64,000 nt of DNA from contig NZ_STFG01000004.1 of the NCBI RefSeq assembly GCF_004833285.1, positions 1-64,000 on the forward strand, written 5' to 3'. This stretch comes from Lampropedia puyangensis (GTDB lineage: Bacteria; Pseudomonadota; Gammaproteobacteria; Burkholderiales; Burkholderiaceae_C). Shown here in pieces: positions 26,395 through 36,241 of this stretch; the stretch's first letter is position 1, and each line of letters opens with the position of its first letter. The position numbers were made by a program, and so were the translations under genes. The notes beneath the pieces are model-generated. The model was not told the origin of the DNA, did no database searches, and saw only the letters and a program-made list of their open reading frames with translations.

Positions 26395-27732
26395 CTAGGG
26401 CAGCAACCCCATCAGATCAACGGGCAAGCCATTGATGGTGCTGTAGCCCCCACGGTACTGCAGCGTCGCTTGCACGTCTGAACCATCGCGAGCGAGCAAG
26501 CCCTGCGCAATGTGTAATGTCGCGGCCTGCGGGCCTAACCATGCCGCAAGACTGGACTCTGGCATACGCACATGCACTTGGGCATTGAGCTTGGAGGCCA
26601 AACTCATAGGGAAAAAGGCCACATCTGTCGCATTCAGAGTTGGTGCATCAAGTTGTGCATCGACCTCCACCACACCTTCTGGCGTACGGAAACTGAAACG
26701 ATCCACTTCCACGCGCAAGCCCTGCTGAAACAACAACGCCACCTGACTCTGCGCCTGTTGTAATTGTGCGAGTGTCACACCTGCATCTGCGGCAAGGGAA
26801 ACACGCCCTTCTCGCACCAAAGCAGGCAACATGGGCCAAACCGCTTCAACTGTTGAGGTATGGATTTGTCGCAATGACACCGCCACCTGCGCGGGCCCAG
26901 CCTCTTGCTCATCCATCCGCAAAGAGGGGGCCGAAAGCGCGCTCTTGATGTCTAAAAATGCATTTTTTACAGCCGTATCCAATGTCCACTCCAGGTCCGA
27001 TGCCCGCCATGTATAGGGTTTTCTGTCGGCCAACGGCACACCATCGGCAAACACATTGACCACATCGAGTTGCGACACCGCATAACGGCTTTGGCCTTCA
27101 TACACATGCTGCATGTCTGTAGGCACATGGTATTCGTCACGGGCTGTCACTTCCCCAATCTGCAGGGAACTGCCCTCTGAATTTTTCCACTGCAGCCCCT
27201 CCCACCCAAGGTTAGAGGTCACGCTATGCATGGCTGCTGCAAATTGAAAATCCCACCGCAGCGGGGCAATATCCCATTGACCGCCATCGCCATCTTGGAG
27301 ATGAAATGCATCGCCTCGTATTTCCCAGCTGCCGCTGCGATCAAAATGCAAAAGTGCCCTCCCATTCAGCGGTGGTATTGCTTCTGAAACAGATCTATCT
27401 CTCACCGCATTGGGCAACATAAACGCCGCCTCGCTATGCACAGCGACAACACCGATGCGCAGCCCCAGCAGTGGACCATGATCGATACGATGTTGCACAA
27501 CCATGACCGGAGCATTCAATGCATCATCCCATCGCACCTGGCTTGTTGCAACTGCACTGAACCAGCCACGCTGGTAGCTTTGCAACTCCAAGGGCAAGCC
27601 CATCCGTTCACGCAGCTGCGCATGCCCTGAGCGCCACTGCATCTCAATTTCGCGCCCCAACCACCAGCTGCTCACGGCGTAAGCTAAAGCCACTAGCACC
27701 ACCAAGCCTAGCCACCACCGTCTTTTACCCAC
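26395..27732 (-). CDS. YdgA-like (DUF945) family protein
   Basis: 445 residues with a single N-terminal membrane segment (RRWWLGLVVLVALAYAVSSWW) and a long beta-rich periplasmic region. The start matches the DUF945/YdgA pattern: a short helix, then LGREIEMQWRSGHAQL and ELQSYQRGWFSAVATSQV, with Asp/Gly-rich strands and GRVSLAADAG-type repeats later. Function is unknown; relatives are distantly AsmA-like envelope proteins. Single gene, convergent with benE. Confidence 0.78.
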   Translation of the reverse strand: MGKRRWWLGLVVLVALAYAVSSWWLGREIEMQWRSGHAQLRERMGLPLELQSYQRGWFSAVATSQVRWDDALNAPVMVVQHRIDHGPLLGLRIGVVAVHSEAAFMLPNAVRDRSVSEAIPPLNGRALLHFDRSGSWEIRGDAFHLQDGDGGQWDIAPLRWDFQFAAAMHSVTSNLGWEGLQWKNSEGSSLQIGEVTARDEYHVPTDMQHVYEGQSRYAVSQLDVVNVFADGVPLADRKPYTWRASDLEWTLDTAVKNAFLDIKSALSAPSLRMDEQEAGPAQVAVSLRQIHTSTVEAVWPMLPALVREGRVSLAADAGVTLAQLQQAQSQVALLFQQGLRVEVDRFSFRTPEGVVEVDAQLDAPTLNATDVAFFPMSLASKLNAQVHVRMPESSLAAWLGPQAATLHIAQGLLARDGSDVQATLQYRGGYSTINGLPVDLMGLLP

Positions 27733-27860
27733 AGCAACTCCTTTGCGCTTTTACCTCTGCATACCGCATGCAATGCATGCATTGTTTCACAAGGCCATGG
27801 ATTGCGGCCTATCATGGACAGCCTCTGTAGTCTTAAGCTAAACCACAAAAGGGAAACGGC

Positions 27861-28487
27861 ATGTTCACCGGCATCATCACCGCCATTGGCCAGATCACAC
27901 ACATTGAAAACTTGGGCACCAGCGCTGCGCATGGCAAACGCCTAACCATTCAAACTCCAGAAGGATACCTAGATGATGTGGCACTTGGCGACAGCATTGC
28001 ACTGAACGGCGCCTGCATGACCGTCACCGCACTCAGCCTCGACAACAGCGCCTTCACCATTGAAATCTCTGCCGAGTCGCTGCGGCTCACCACCGGCTTA
28101 GACCAGCTCCAGCAAGTGAATTTAGAAAAAGCACTGCGCGCGGCTGACCGCTTAGGCGGCCATATCGTCTCAGGTCACGTTGACGGCATTGGTACCGTCA
28201 GCCACTTTTCCCCTGTCGGAGAAAGCCATGAGCTGCGCATTCAAGCCCCGAAAGCACTGGCGCAGTACCTCGCCTACAAAGGCTCCATCACAGTGCAAGG
28301 CGTGAGCCTGACGGTCAACGCCGTCACTGATTTAACCGATAGCTGCGAATTCAGCATCAACCTCATCGCTCATACCGTAGAACACACCACCTTCAAGCAC
28401 TTACGCGTTGGCAGCCACGTCAATTTGGAAATTGATGTGATTGCACGCTATGTGGCACGGATGCTGGCAATGCCCCAAATAGATTAA
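27861..28487 (+). CDS. ribE: riboflavin synthase alpha subunit
   Basis: 208 residues, two similar lumazine-binding barrels. The canonical start MFTGIITAIGQI, the first-half motif SIALNGACMTVTALSLDNSAFTIEISAESL (first part) and the second-half GHVDGIGTV and GSITVQGVSLTVNAV are present. It dismutates two 6,7-dimethyl-8-ribityllumazines to riboflavin. No FMN riboswitch is seen in the short upstream region. Confidence 0.96.
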   Translation: MFTGIITAIGQITHIENLGTSAAHGKRLTIQTPEGYLDDVALGDSIALNGACMTVTALSLDNSAFTIEISAESLRLTTGLDQLQQVNLEKALRAADRLGGHIVSGHVDGIGTVSHFSPVGESHELRIQAPKALAQYLAYKGSITVQGVSLTVNAVTDLTDSCEFSINLIAHTVEHTTFKHLRVGSHVNLEIDVIARYVARMLAMPQID

Positions 28488-28662
28488 GTTCTCATTTGAC
28501 TTGAAAGAGCAAGAAAATGCTTCTTGCGAGTTAGAGCAGCTCTTACAGGTCTTACTGAAGTACCAAGCTAACACCGCCAAACAACTGAACATGCCATGCT
28601 TTGCATATCAATCATGTTTCACCGATGAAGCGGGCAAATTTTGAGAACAATGCAAAGCTTAT

Positions 28663-31617
28663 TCACGGCGCCTCTCTGAGTCTTTTGAGTTCTGCTGCTA
28701 CGAATTGCGCATGTGTGCTCTCCAGTAATTGAGCTCCATGCCACTGCAACTGTGTCTTGTAAGGGCAATGCATCACCACACGTAAACGACCTGGCTCGTG
28801 TGGGCGCAAAGCACCATTGGCATGAATATATGCTGTTTGCCGAGTATTACTGGCCACCAAAGGCAAGCGATAGGAAGGCAACACAATCTCGCCATTTGAT
28901 TTTTGCCAAGCAATCTCAGCCGCACAGCGCTTGCCTGCAGGTAATTTAAGTGTGTAGCTAAAAGACCAGAGCGCATTGAACGGCGACCTATTCTTAAGAG
29001 CGGCTAAGTCGTCTGAATCGACCTCAATCCCGACCATAGCAGGCACGGCTGTTGACTCCCATGTATTTTCCGCATGCGGCTCTAACCCATGTGTGGATAT
29101 TGTTGGCAGCGCCACAATTTCATCGGTCACACTTGGGTTGTCAATATAGACCATGTCGAAACGACGCGCCTGATTGAATAAAACGATTGCCACAATCACA
29201 GGCAATAACACCACGGCTAATGCACTAACAAGTGCCTGTCCTCTTTCTGCACGAATTCCAAACTCTTGCCTGTTAACAACGAAGCGCAACGGGCGCGCCA
29301 AGTAACTGAATGCATAAGCCGTCAAAAGGATCAGCCAAGGATCCAATATAGCTGAGCTGTAACGATTGTTATAAAGAATCGGAAGCAACTGAACGAACAT
29401 GCCTATAAAGCCCACCAAGAGCAAGAAGAAAAATAGGCCTCGTTTAAATCGATTCGCCTCAAGAAGTGGATTGTTCTCCAGCGCTGGCGTACGGCGCCAT
29501 TGGTACCAAGCCATAAGCGCCAATGCCGTCAAGAGAGTACACAACTCAAACAACCGCACTTTACGCAAAGCACTGCCTAGCGCATCAACAGCAAATGGAT
29601 GATGCGCAAGCAGCCACCAGGTCTTACGCAAGAAAAACTGCACAGGCTCGACCATGTGGGTGATGTGCCAAACTCCTGCCGCGCGGACAATGGGATCTGA
29701 AACCAAAGTAAGTTGGTCGCCTGCGGCCGCTCCAGCAACGCCAACGCCAATCATGCCGACATCAAAATCAAATCCTAAATAAACAGGTTCTGCACCTTGA
29801 AACAACGGGTGTGTGCCAAGGTAAAGCCCAACTCCAGAGCCTGTTCCCAAACCCCACAGGCCAAATGTTAAGCCGTTCTTGAGCACTAGCATGATTGGGA
29901 TCATTAAACCAATCAATAAACTCCAACTGGTCACCGCTAACGCGGTTGAATCAATATAACGGTTATTTTTATTTCGCTGAATCAGTAACAGCAACAAACA
30001 TAAGAGCAAAGCTAAGGGAGCCATTAATTGCAATACAGGCCGCGACAGCAAAGTCACAGTTAACGCCAATCCAGTCCATGCAACCACCCATCGCGATTGG
30101 GCCCCATCAATCCAAATTCGCGCGAGTCCAAAAAACCAAGCGAATATTCCAAATAGGAAAAGAGGCTCAGTCAATTCTGTTGGGAAATACTGTAATAAAT
30201 CACGATGGCTGGTTAGCAGCAGAGTCGCCAACATCCCTGCAACCACTCCACCTAACTTTCTTGCGGTGCTCCACAACAAAAAAACGCATGCAATCCAAAC
30301 ACCGCAATGAGCCAGCCGAATCAAGGTCGGCTCCGCTTGCCAAAGAGCTGGCCATAGATACGCCAAAGGCACGACACGATAGCTTTCCTCCGTCAACAGA
30401 AAAGACCAGCCGTTTTCAAGGAAACTTCGCGCAGCAGGCAAATAAGTATGCACGGCATCATATGAGACCGGCCCATCAAACCCTTGAGCAATGCGGCGAA
30501 GCCCTACTACGCAGCAAACAGCAGGCCACAGCACCCAGCCATCCCACTGAATACCACGTCCAGAAAACGAGCGCACCTTTGCCAGGCTTGTGATCAACGA
30601 TGCGTCTTTGGCTGGTTTAAAGCGCAACGCTTGCTTCTCAATAAAATGCCAAGAGGCGTAAGCCAAAACAACCGTGATCACACTCGCGAGTGCCATAGAG
30701 GACCAGAATCCCCATTCAGGCCACAGATAAAAAATCACCGTTTGTTGAACAGGGAACGCGAACAGATAGATACCGTAAGATGGATCACCCCAACGCCCAA
30801 TTCGATTGATTAAGGGGAAACTGCGTGTGCCAAACCAGATGACAAGCAAAGGCAGCAATACCCAACAGGCAAGATACCGCCACCCAAAAAACCACAGTAC
30901 ACCGGCAGTACAAGTGGATACAGCAAACCACGCGACCGGATTGCGCTCCCAATATTTTTTTAGCAAAAACAAACATGAGCCCGCTAAAAAAAAGGCGCTC
31001 AACTCACGTCCATAATCAACCCGCCCGTATAAATCGGCACTACTACGTGAAACGAACCACACCATATAAGCAAGAATCAGCACAAAAAATATGCTTCTTT
31101 TGCGTAATAAACCGAATATCCCGGCAATACCCAAGTATACATAGCAGCGAACTTCCAGTGGGATAGTCCATAACGATCCATTCACGCCACGTGCATACGG
31201 ATTATTCTCAAAAACACCCGGCAAAACGTAATGCACCTTCATGAGCAAGGTGTTCAAATAATCAAACGTCGCACGATGAGTTAGGTACTCTGCCACAGGT
31301 AAGCTACTAACCACAGGCCCCAAGCCGTATGCAACAAAAACCACAACAACGGTTAAAGCAGGCCAGATGCGCAACACACGTCGCCAAGCAAAACGAACAA
31401 CATTTGGATCGTTGTACCAACTCATTGAAACCAAATAACCACTTATCACAAAAAACACTAAAACAGCGAGCCCACCAAGACTATGCAAGCCTATAAATGA
31501 CGGCTCCATCTGACCTGTCAAAGAAAAGTGGTGACTATATAAAACTGTAAATGCCGCAACAATCCGAAGGAAGTCAAAATTATTATGATGAGGAATTCGA
31601 AAAGATTCTTTAATCAT
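28663..31617 (-). CDS. acyltransferase-3 domain fused to a large polytopic membrane module (glycosyltransferase-like)
   Basis: 984 residues. Residues 1 to about 335 are a complete acyltransferase-3 unit (R and H of FDFLRIVAAFTVLYSHHF, then FFVISGYLVSMSW and the late HFIEKQ). From about 350 a second polytopic region follows, starting near GPVSYDAVHTYLPAARSFLENG, which resembles the first periplasmic loop of GT-C/PMT-type glycosyltransferases, with some ten more helices. The last roughly 115 residues are soluble and beta-rich. It probably acts on O-antigen, exopolysaccharide or another envelope glycan: one part O-acylates, the other may transfer a sugar from a lipid carrier. The GT-C reading is tentative. 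Composition is AT-richer than the neighbours, suggesting transfer. Confidence 0.75.
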   Translation of the reverse strand: MIKESFRIPHHNNFDFLRIVAAFTVLYSHHFSLTGQMEPSFIGLHSLGGLAVLVFFVISGYLVSMSWYNDPNVVRFAWRRVLRIWPALTVVVVFVAYGLGPVVSSLPVAEYLTHRATFDYLNTLLMKVHYVLPGVFENNPYARGVNGSLWTIPLEVRCYVYLGIAGIFGLLRKRSIFFVLILAYMVWFVSRSSADLYGRVDYGRELSAFFLAGSCLFLLKKYWERNPVAWFAVSTCTAGVLWFFGWRYLACWVLLPLLVIWFGTRSFPLINRIGRWGDPSYGIYLFAFPVQQTVIFYLWPEWGFWSSMALASVITVVLAYASWHFIEKQALRFKPAKDASLITSLAKVRSFSGRGIQWDGWVLWPAVCCVVGLRRIAQGFDGPVSYDAVHTYLPAARSFLENGWSFLLTEESYRVVPLAYLWPALWQAEPTLIRLAHCGVWIACVFLLWSTARKLGGVVAGMLATLLLTSHRDLLQYFPTELTEPLFLFGIFAWFFGLARIWIDGAQSRWVVAWTGLALTVTLLSRPVLQLMAPLALLLCLLLLLIQRNKNNRYIDSTALAVTSWSLLIGLMIPIMLVLKNGLTFGLWGLGTGSGVGLYLGTHPLFQGAEPVYLGFDFDVGMIGVGVAGAAAGDQLTLVSDPIVRAAGVWHITHMVEPVQFFLRKTWWLLAHHPFAVDALGSALRKVRLFELCTLLTALALMAWYQWRRTPALENNPLLEANRFKRGLFFFLLLVGFIGMFVQLLPILYNNRYSSAILDPWLILLTAYAFSYLARPLRFVVNRQEFGIRAERGQALVSALAVVLLPVIVAIVLFNQARRFDMVYIDNPSVTDEIVALPTISTHGLEPHAENTWESTAVPAMVGIEVDSDDLAALKNRSPFNALWSFSYTLKLPAGKRCAAEIAWQKSNGEIVLPSYRLPLVASNTRQTAYIHANGALRPHEPGRLRVVMHCPYKTQLQWHGAQLLESTHAQFVAAELKRLREAP

Positions 31618-31821
31618 TAGATTTTATTAATTTAAATTCAAGGAATTTTTCTCACAACCCATTCAATAAGCACTAAATACTATTTAGTGATTCGCCAATC
31701 AAAATATTTATAACCCAGCGTCACGAATGATCTTTAGCAAAATGATGCGATGACCCAAAATTCAAACATGAATTGAGATATCTTCACCAAAACCCCTTCA
31801 GCCAAGAAAAATATTTCATCG

Positions 31822-33087
31822 TTAAAATACAATTTTCTGTGCCTGTCGTGCATACGCAGCGACCAAACAAAGTCCCAACGCACAAAAGGCCAAAAATCGC
31901 AGAGGATGTTTCTGAACAGTCGAATCAGCAGTTGCCACTGTTGCATGTCGAACCTGAAGGAAATATCGTTCAATCAAAAAATACGACAAAGTCGATATAA
32001 CAAAAATCGCCGGCCATGTATAAACAAAGATGGCCCATGATTTCTCCGCACTGGTTGGACCTGTGACAGTATTGGTTTGCATAAATAAATCCAATACAAC
32101 GGTGTGCCACAAATAAACACTGTAGCTGATCGTACCAATAAATGCCATCCATGCATTACCGAAGAGTAGCTTAGCCAGTTTACTAGGCGAACTGGCCGCA
32201 TAAATGAGCAAGCCTGTAACAAAGGCAACTATAGTCTGATGCACAAAATAAATCGAATCGCGATTCTCAAACATATTCCCTCTGCGATCAATGAAGCCTA
32301 TTAATGCAAGGAACAATACAATACTCACAAGCAGCAAATATGTTCCCTGTCGGGCAGACAAAGGCCGCTTGAAATGTATATAAGCCATCAATGATCCAAC
32401 AACAAACTGGTCGACACGTCCAAAAAATGAGAAAAGATACAAACCCTTGTTCTCCACCATAGGAGAAAAAAGCACAAAAGCTCTGAACGCAATAGTCCCC
32501 ACAATCAAACCTAACATTACCGTGGAGAAGGATCGCACTCGGATCGCCAGCAGCAAAATAAGCGGTAAAAACAGATAAAAATATGCCTCAACGGGAAGAG
32601 ACCAAAATGCCCCCTGCAAAGGCATATTGCCCAGCCAAGGATTAATAAATAATGCATGCTGAAAAACTTGTGCGGCTGTAGGCACTGGCCCAAAGCCATA
32701 CAGTCGCATGAATATCAACACCAAAAGGACGAAGTAAAACGCAGGCAAAATGCGCAGCAATCGCCTTCTGTAGAACTCCAAACTTTGATGAATTGTTGGT
32801 GGCTCTAGACCATTCCGAATCCACGGCATAGTCAGTAAAAATCCCGACAACACAAAAAAAATATCCACACCCCATTCACCAAACCTAACCAGGCGGGTGA
32901 GACCAATTTCCATATCAAACCAAGGCAGACTCACGCCCAAACTAACAGGTGAAAACGCCCAAGTGTGCATCACCAAAACCCATAGCACAGCCAATGCTCG
33001 CACACCTGTCAAATTTTCAGCATAAAACCCAGAGCTGGTTTTTTTTTCCAAATCCAAATAGCTTGCGCGATGGGGAGGATGACTCAT
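31822..33087 (-). CDS. acyltransferase-3 (OafA/YrhL-like) family protein
   Basis: 421 residues. AT3 signature with catalytic-region Arg and His in LTGVRALAVLWVLVMHTW (residues about 27-44), GVDIFFVLSGFLLTMPW, FYRRRLLRILPAFYFVLL, and LWHTVVLDLFM near residue 350. It has about ten membrane segments and transfers acetyl or other acyl groups across the inner membrane to extracytoplasmic glycans. It lies 18 bases downstream of prfC and 204 bases upstream of the AT3 fusion gene on the same strand. No SGNH domain is attached. Confidence 0.9.
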   Translation of the reverse strand: MSHPPHRASYLDLEKKTSSGFYAENLTGVRALAVLWVLVMHTWAFSPVSLGVSLPWFDMEIGLTRLVRFGEWGVDIFFVLSGFLLTMPWIRNGLEPPTIHQSLEFYRRRLLRILPAFYFVLLVLIFMRLYGFGPVPTAAQVFQHALFINPWLGNMPLQGAFWSLPVEAYFYLFLPLILLLAIRVRSFSTVMLGLIVGTIAFRAFVLFSPMVENKGLYLFSFFGRVDQFVVGSLMAYIHFKRPLSARQGTYLLLVSIVLFLALIGFIDRRGNMFENRDSIYFVHQTIVAFVTGLLIYAASSPSKLAKLLFGNAWMAFIGTISYSVYLWHTVVLDLFMQTNTVTGPTSAEKSWAIFVYTWPAIFVISTLSYFLIERYFLQVRHATVATADSTVQKHPLRFLAFCALGLCLVAAYARQAQKIVF

Positions 33088-33104
33088 ATGCTTGTTCTTT
33101 CGCC

Positions 33105-34733
33105 TTAACCGGCCTGCAATTCCAACCCTGCATGCTCACGCAGCGGATGGAATGTGATTTTTGGAAAACGCTCTTGCGCCAATCGCACGTCATAAGGCGA
33201 AGTGCACATATAAGCCAAAGCGTTCGCAGCATCATGCGCCATGCGCAGGGGATACGCTATTTCGAACTTGCGCAGTTCATCCGGAGTTTCGGCGCTGATC
33301 CAGCGGGCGCTGGTGTATTGACTGGGCTCTAGGCGAACCTCTGCGTCGTACTCGGTTTTCAAACGGTGCTGCACAACCTCGAACTGCAGCTGCCCCACAG
33401 CACCCAGCAACATATTGCCACCCGCATCGGGCTTGAATACCTGAATCGCGCCCTCCTCACCCAACTGCATCAGGCCTTGTTGCAGCTGCTTGGTGCGCAG
33501 CGGGTTTTTCAGCACGACAGTCGCGAACATTTCTGGGGCAAAAAATGGTAGGCCTGTGAATTGCAGGTTGGCGCCATCGGTGATGGTATCGCCCAATTGC
33601 ACGCCGCCATGGGTGGTGAAACCAATGATGTCGCCAGCAAATGCCTCTTCCACTGCTTCGCGGCGCTGGCTCATGAAGGTCACCACACTGGTTGGCCTGA
33701 GCTCCTTGGTGGTGCGCTGCACTTTAAGCTTCATACCGGGCATGTATTTGCCTGAGGCGATACGCACAAAAGCAATGCGATCACGGTGGTTGGCATCCAT
33801 ATTGGCCTGCACTTTGAACACCACGCCAGAAAAGGCTTTGTCTTCTGGATGGATGGTGGTTTCTGTGACGTCGCCGCTCTTGGCGATCAAGCGACTGGTG
33901 CGCTTGCCTGGTGGAGGGGACATATCCACCACCGCATCTAATACTTCCATCACCCCGAAATTATTGACACCAGAGCCAAAAAACACCGGTGTCAATTTGC
34001 CCTCTAAGAAGGCTTGGTGATCCCACTCTGCAGATGCGCCTTGCGCCAATTCCATGCTTTCGAGTGCATCGTCAAAGGCACGGCCAAAACGGGCACGCAG
34101 TTTGTCGCCCTCACTCAGGGGGATGACCTCAAAATCCTGCGGACGCTTATCGCTGCCGGCCTGAAAAACGGTCATGCTCTGGGTCTGCATGTTGATGATG
34201 CCACCGAAACTTTTACCCTGCCCGACCGGCCAGGTGATAGGGCAGCATGGCATTTTCAGCTCACGCTCGACTTCATCCAAAATATCAAGCGGATCGCGCA
34301 CTTCACGGTCCATCTTGTTGACGAAGGTAATGATGGGTGTATCACGCTGGCGGCACACTTCAATCAGCCTACGAGTCTGAGACTCCACACCATTGGCCGC
34401 ATCGATCACCATCAATGCCGAATCAACCGCTGTCAACACACGGTAGGTATCTTCAGAAAAGTCTTTGTGGCCAGGGGTGTCAAGCAGATTGACCACATGG
34501 TCGCGGTAACTCATCTGCATGACAGACGAGGCTACCGAAATACCACGTTGCTTCTCAATCTCCATCCAGTCAGAAGTAGCGTGACGACTGGCTTTGCGGC
34601 CCTTGACCGCTCCGGCGATCTGAATCGCACCGGAGAACAACAATAGTTTTTCTGTCAGGGTGGTTTTACCAGCATCAGGGTGAGAGATGATGGCAAAGGT
34701 GCGGCGGCGGCGGGTTTCTTTTTCGTAGGTCAC
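33105..34733 (-). CDS. prfC: peptide chain release factor 3 (RF3)
   Basis: 542 residues. GTPase motifs: G1 ISHPDAGKTTLTEKLL, G2 region RGISVASSVMQM, G3 LDTPGHKDFSEDTYR and G4 FVNKMDREVRDPLD. RF3-type domains II and III follow, with GDIIGFTTHGGVQLGDTI near residue 385. RF3 recycles RF1/RF2 from the ribosome after termination. The start at 34733 lacks a strong ribosome binding site but is at the conserved position. Confidence 0.96.
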   Translation of the reverse strand: MTYEKETRRRRTFAIISHPDAGKTTLTEKLLLFSGAIQIAGAVKGRKASRHATSDWMEIEKQRGISVASSVMQMSYRDHVVNLLDTPGHKDFSEDTYRVLTAVDSALMVIDAANGVESQTRRLIEVCRQRDTPIITFVNKMDREVRDPLDILDEVERELKMPCCPITWPVGQGKSFGGIINMQTQSMTVFQAGSDKRPQDFEVIPLSEGDKLRARFGRAFDDALESMELAQGASAEWDHQAFLEGKLTPVFFGSGVNNFGVMEVLDAVVDMSPPPGKRTSRLIAKSGDVTETTIHPEDKAFSGVVFKVQANMDANHRDRIAFVRIASGKYMPGMKLKVQRTTKELRPTSVVTFMSQRREAVEEAFAGDIIGFTTHGGVQLGDTITDGANLQFTGLPFFAPEMFATVVLKNPLRTKQLQQGLMQLGEEGAIQVFKPDAGGNMLLGAVGQLQFEVVQHRLKTEYDAEVRLEPSQYTSARWISAETPDELRKFEIAYPLRMAHDAANALAYMCTSPYDVRLAQERFPKITFHPLREHAGLELQAG

Positions 34734-35193
34734 AAGCAGGACGCTGATTCAGCGCAAGAGGTTCAAGCAAACGCCGCATTCTAATGAACATGCACCACGG
34801 TGGCGACTATTGCCGTTTGCATGGTTTGATGCAGATGCGCGGGATGCTGGCGAAAGAGGCATGTGTGCCCTAACAACCGAAAAGGTTAATCGCTGCATTT
34901 TGCATAATGTCACTGCGCACCTTTTTTGGGCGACAATGTCACCAGCAAAGACATGCCATGCCCAATGGAGTATTGGCACATGTTTTGCGTGCAAGTGCAA
35001 TCACGTGATCGACAACGATTCGCTAGCAGTTGTTGTGTATCGTGCTGCTGACTTGCTCTATCGAGTTCGTTCCCCCTAGAACAAGCCATTGATCCATCAA
35101 CCAATAGCGTTTGCCATAATGCCAAGCATGCGCAAATCGTGTACAAACGGTTTGTTCCATCTTGGTGCAGCGACAAATACAAGGAGTTATTCA
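34734..35193. other. divergent intergenic region between prfC and gltI
   Basis: 460 bases with no supported gene or RNA. Short open frames appear random. It must hold the prfC and gltI promoters. No strong hairpin or operator stood out. The last part holds AAGGAG, 8 bases before the gltI start. Confidence 0.5.
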
Positions 35194-36084
35194 ATGAAAA
35201 AACATCTTTTCGCCATTACTTTGCTGGCTGCAGCCTCTGCAGCTTTTGCACAATCGAACACGCTGGAAAAAATTGCCAATTCTGGTGAAATCACTCTGGG
35301 TGTACGCGAGTCCTCTGGCTTGGGCTACACATTGGGTAACGGCAAATATGTTGGTTTCCATACCGAGATGGCAGAAAACATTGTCAAAGACCTCGAGAAA
35401 GACACTGGCAAAACGATTACCATTAAGTACCAGCCTGTCACTTCCCAAAACCGAATTCCTTTGGTAACTAACGGCACCGTAGATCTGGAATGTGGCTCCA
35501 CCACAAACAACTTGGCGCGTCAAAAAGAAGTGGACTTTGCTTACACCACCTACGTGGAAGAAGTGCGCATGGCTGCCAAGAAAGACTCTGGCATCAAATC
35601 GGTTGCTGACCTGAACGGTAAAACAGTTGCTGTGACAACAGGCACCACTTCGGTGCAAACACTGCGTAAGCACAAACGCGCTGAAGGTGTGAACTTCAAA
35701 GAAACCATGGGCAAAGACCATGCTGACAGCTTCTTGCTGTTGGAAACGGGTCGCGCTGATGTGTTCGTGATGGATGGCTCCATCTTGGCAGCCAACATTT
35801 CCAAGTCTCGCAATCCTGGTGACTACCATATTGTTGGCGAAGTGCTCAACGTTGAACCGATTGCCTGCATGCTGCGCAAAGATGATGACGCATTCAAAGC
35901 TGCTGTTGACAAGAGCATTGAGCGCCAAATGAAAGACGGCACTCTGTTGGCACTGTGGGACAAATGGTTCCTCAAACCCATTCCACCAGCCAACACGACT
36001 GTGGGCTTGGAATTGTCGGAAAGCACTAAACAAGCTTGGGCAAATCCTAACAACAAGCCTATGGAAGATTACAAAGTGGAATAA
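35194..36084 (+). CDS. gltI: glutamate/aspartate ABC transporter substrate-binding protein GltI
   Basis: 296 residues beginning with a signal peptide (MKKHLFAITLLAAASAAFA, then QSNTLEK). The mature protein is a type II periplasmic-binding fold of the polar amino acid family: ITLGVRESSGLGYTLGNGKYVGFHTEMAENI (first part), QNRIPLVTNGTVDLECGSTTNN (Arg that binds the alpha-carboxylate) and FVMDGSILAANI. ATG 35194 follows AAGGAG. A terminator-like hairpin separates it from gltJKL, which usually gives an excess of binding protein over membrane parts. Confidence 0.94.
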   Translation: MKKHLFAITLLAAASAAFAQSNTLEKIANSGEITLGVRESSGLGYTLGNGKYVGFHTEMAENIVKDLEKDTGKTITIKYQPVTSQNRIPLVTNGTVDLECGSTTNNLARQKEVDFAYTTYVEEVRMAAKKDSGIKSVADLNGKTVAVTTGTTSVQTLRKHKRAEGVNFKETMGKDHADSFLLLETGRADVFVMDGSILAANISKSRNPGDYHIVGEVLNVEPIACMLRKDDDAFKAAVDKSIERQMKDGTLLALWDKWFLKPIPPANTTVGLELSESTKQAWANPNNKPMEDYKVE

Positions 36085-36161
36085 TCTTCCCGATGAGTCA
36101 GCCGCAAATAGAGGCACCGTGACATAAAACTCACAAGTCTCTAGCCACGCGGCAGCAACAC

Positions 36162-36206
36162 ACGCTCCGATGGGCAGACCCTATGTCCAACCACGGAGCG
36201 TTTTTT
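36162..36206 (+). terminator. intercistronic terminator/attenuator between gltI and gltJ
   Basis: ACGCTCCG (36162-36169) pairs with CGGAGCGT (36194-36201) around a 24-base loop, followed by six T. It can end part of the transcripts after gltI, consistent with high binding-protein expression. Confidence 0.6.
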
Positions 36207-36241
36207 AATCATTCCAATACTCCAGTAGTGAGGAGAAAACA

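Noticed and set aside
27733-27860. Possible FMN riboswitch upstream of riboflavin synthase
   Set aside because: Only about 130 bases between the divergent starts and none of the conserved RFN element segments were found.
28500-28540. Hairpin GCAAGAA-AATGC-TTCTTGC after ribE as terminator
   Set aside because: Stem is good but no T-run follows, so it is not listed as a terminator.
35191-36117. Long minus-strand open frame of about 308 codons opposite gltI
   Set aside because: It is antisense to the clear gltI gene, has biased His/Phe/Val composition and no recognisable family; an antisense artefact of codon bias.
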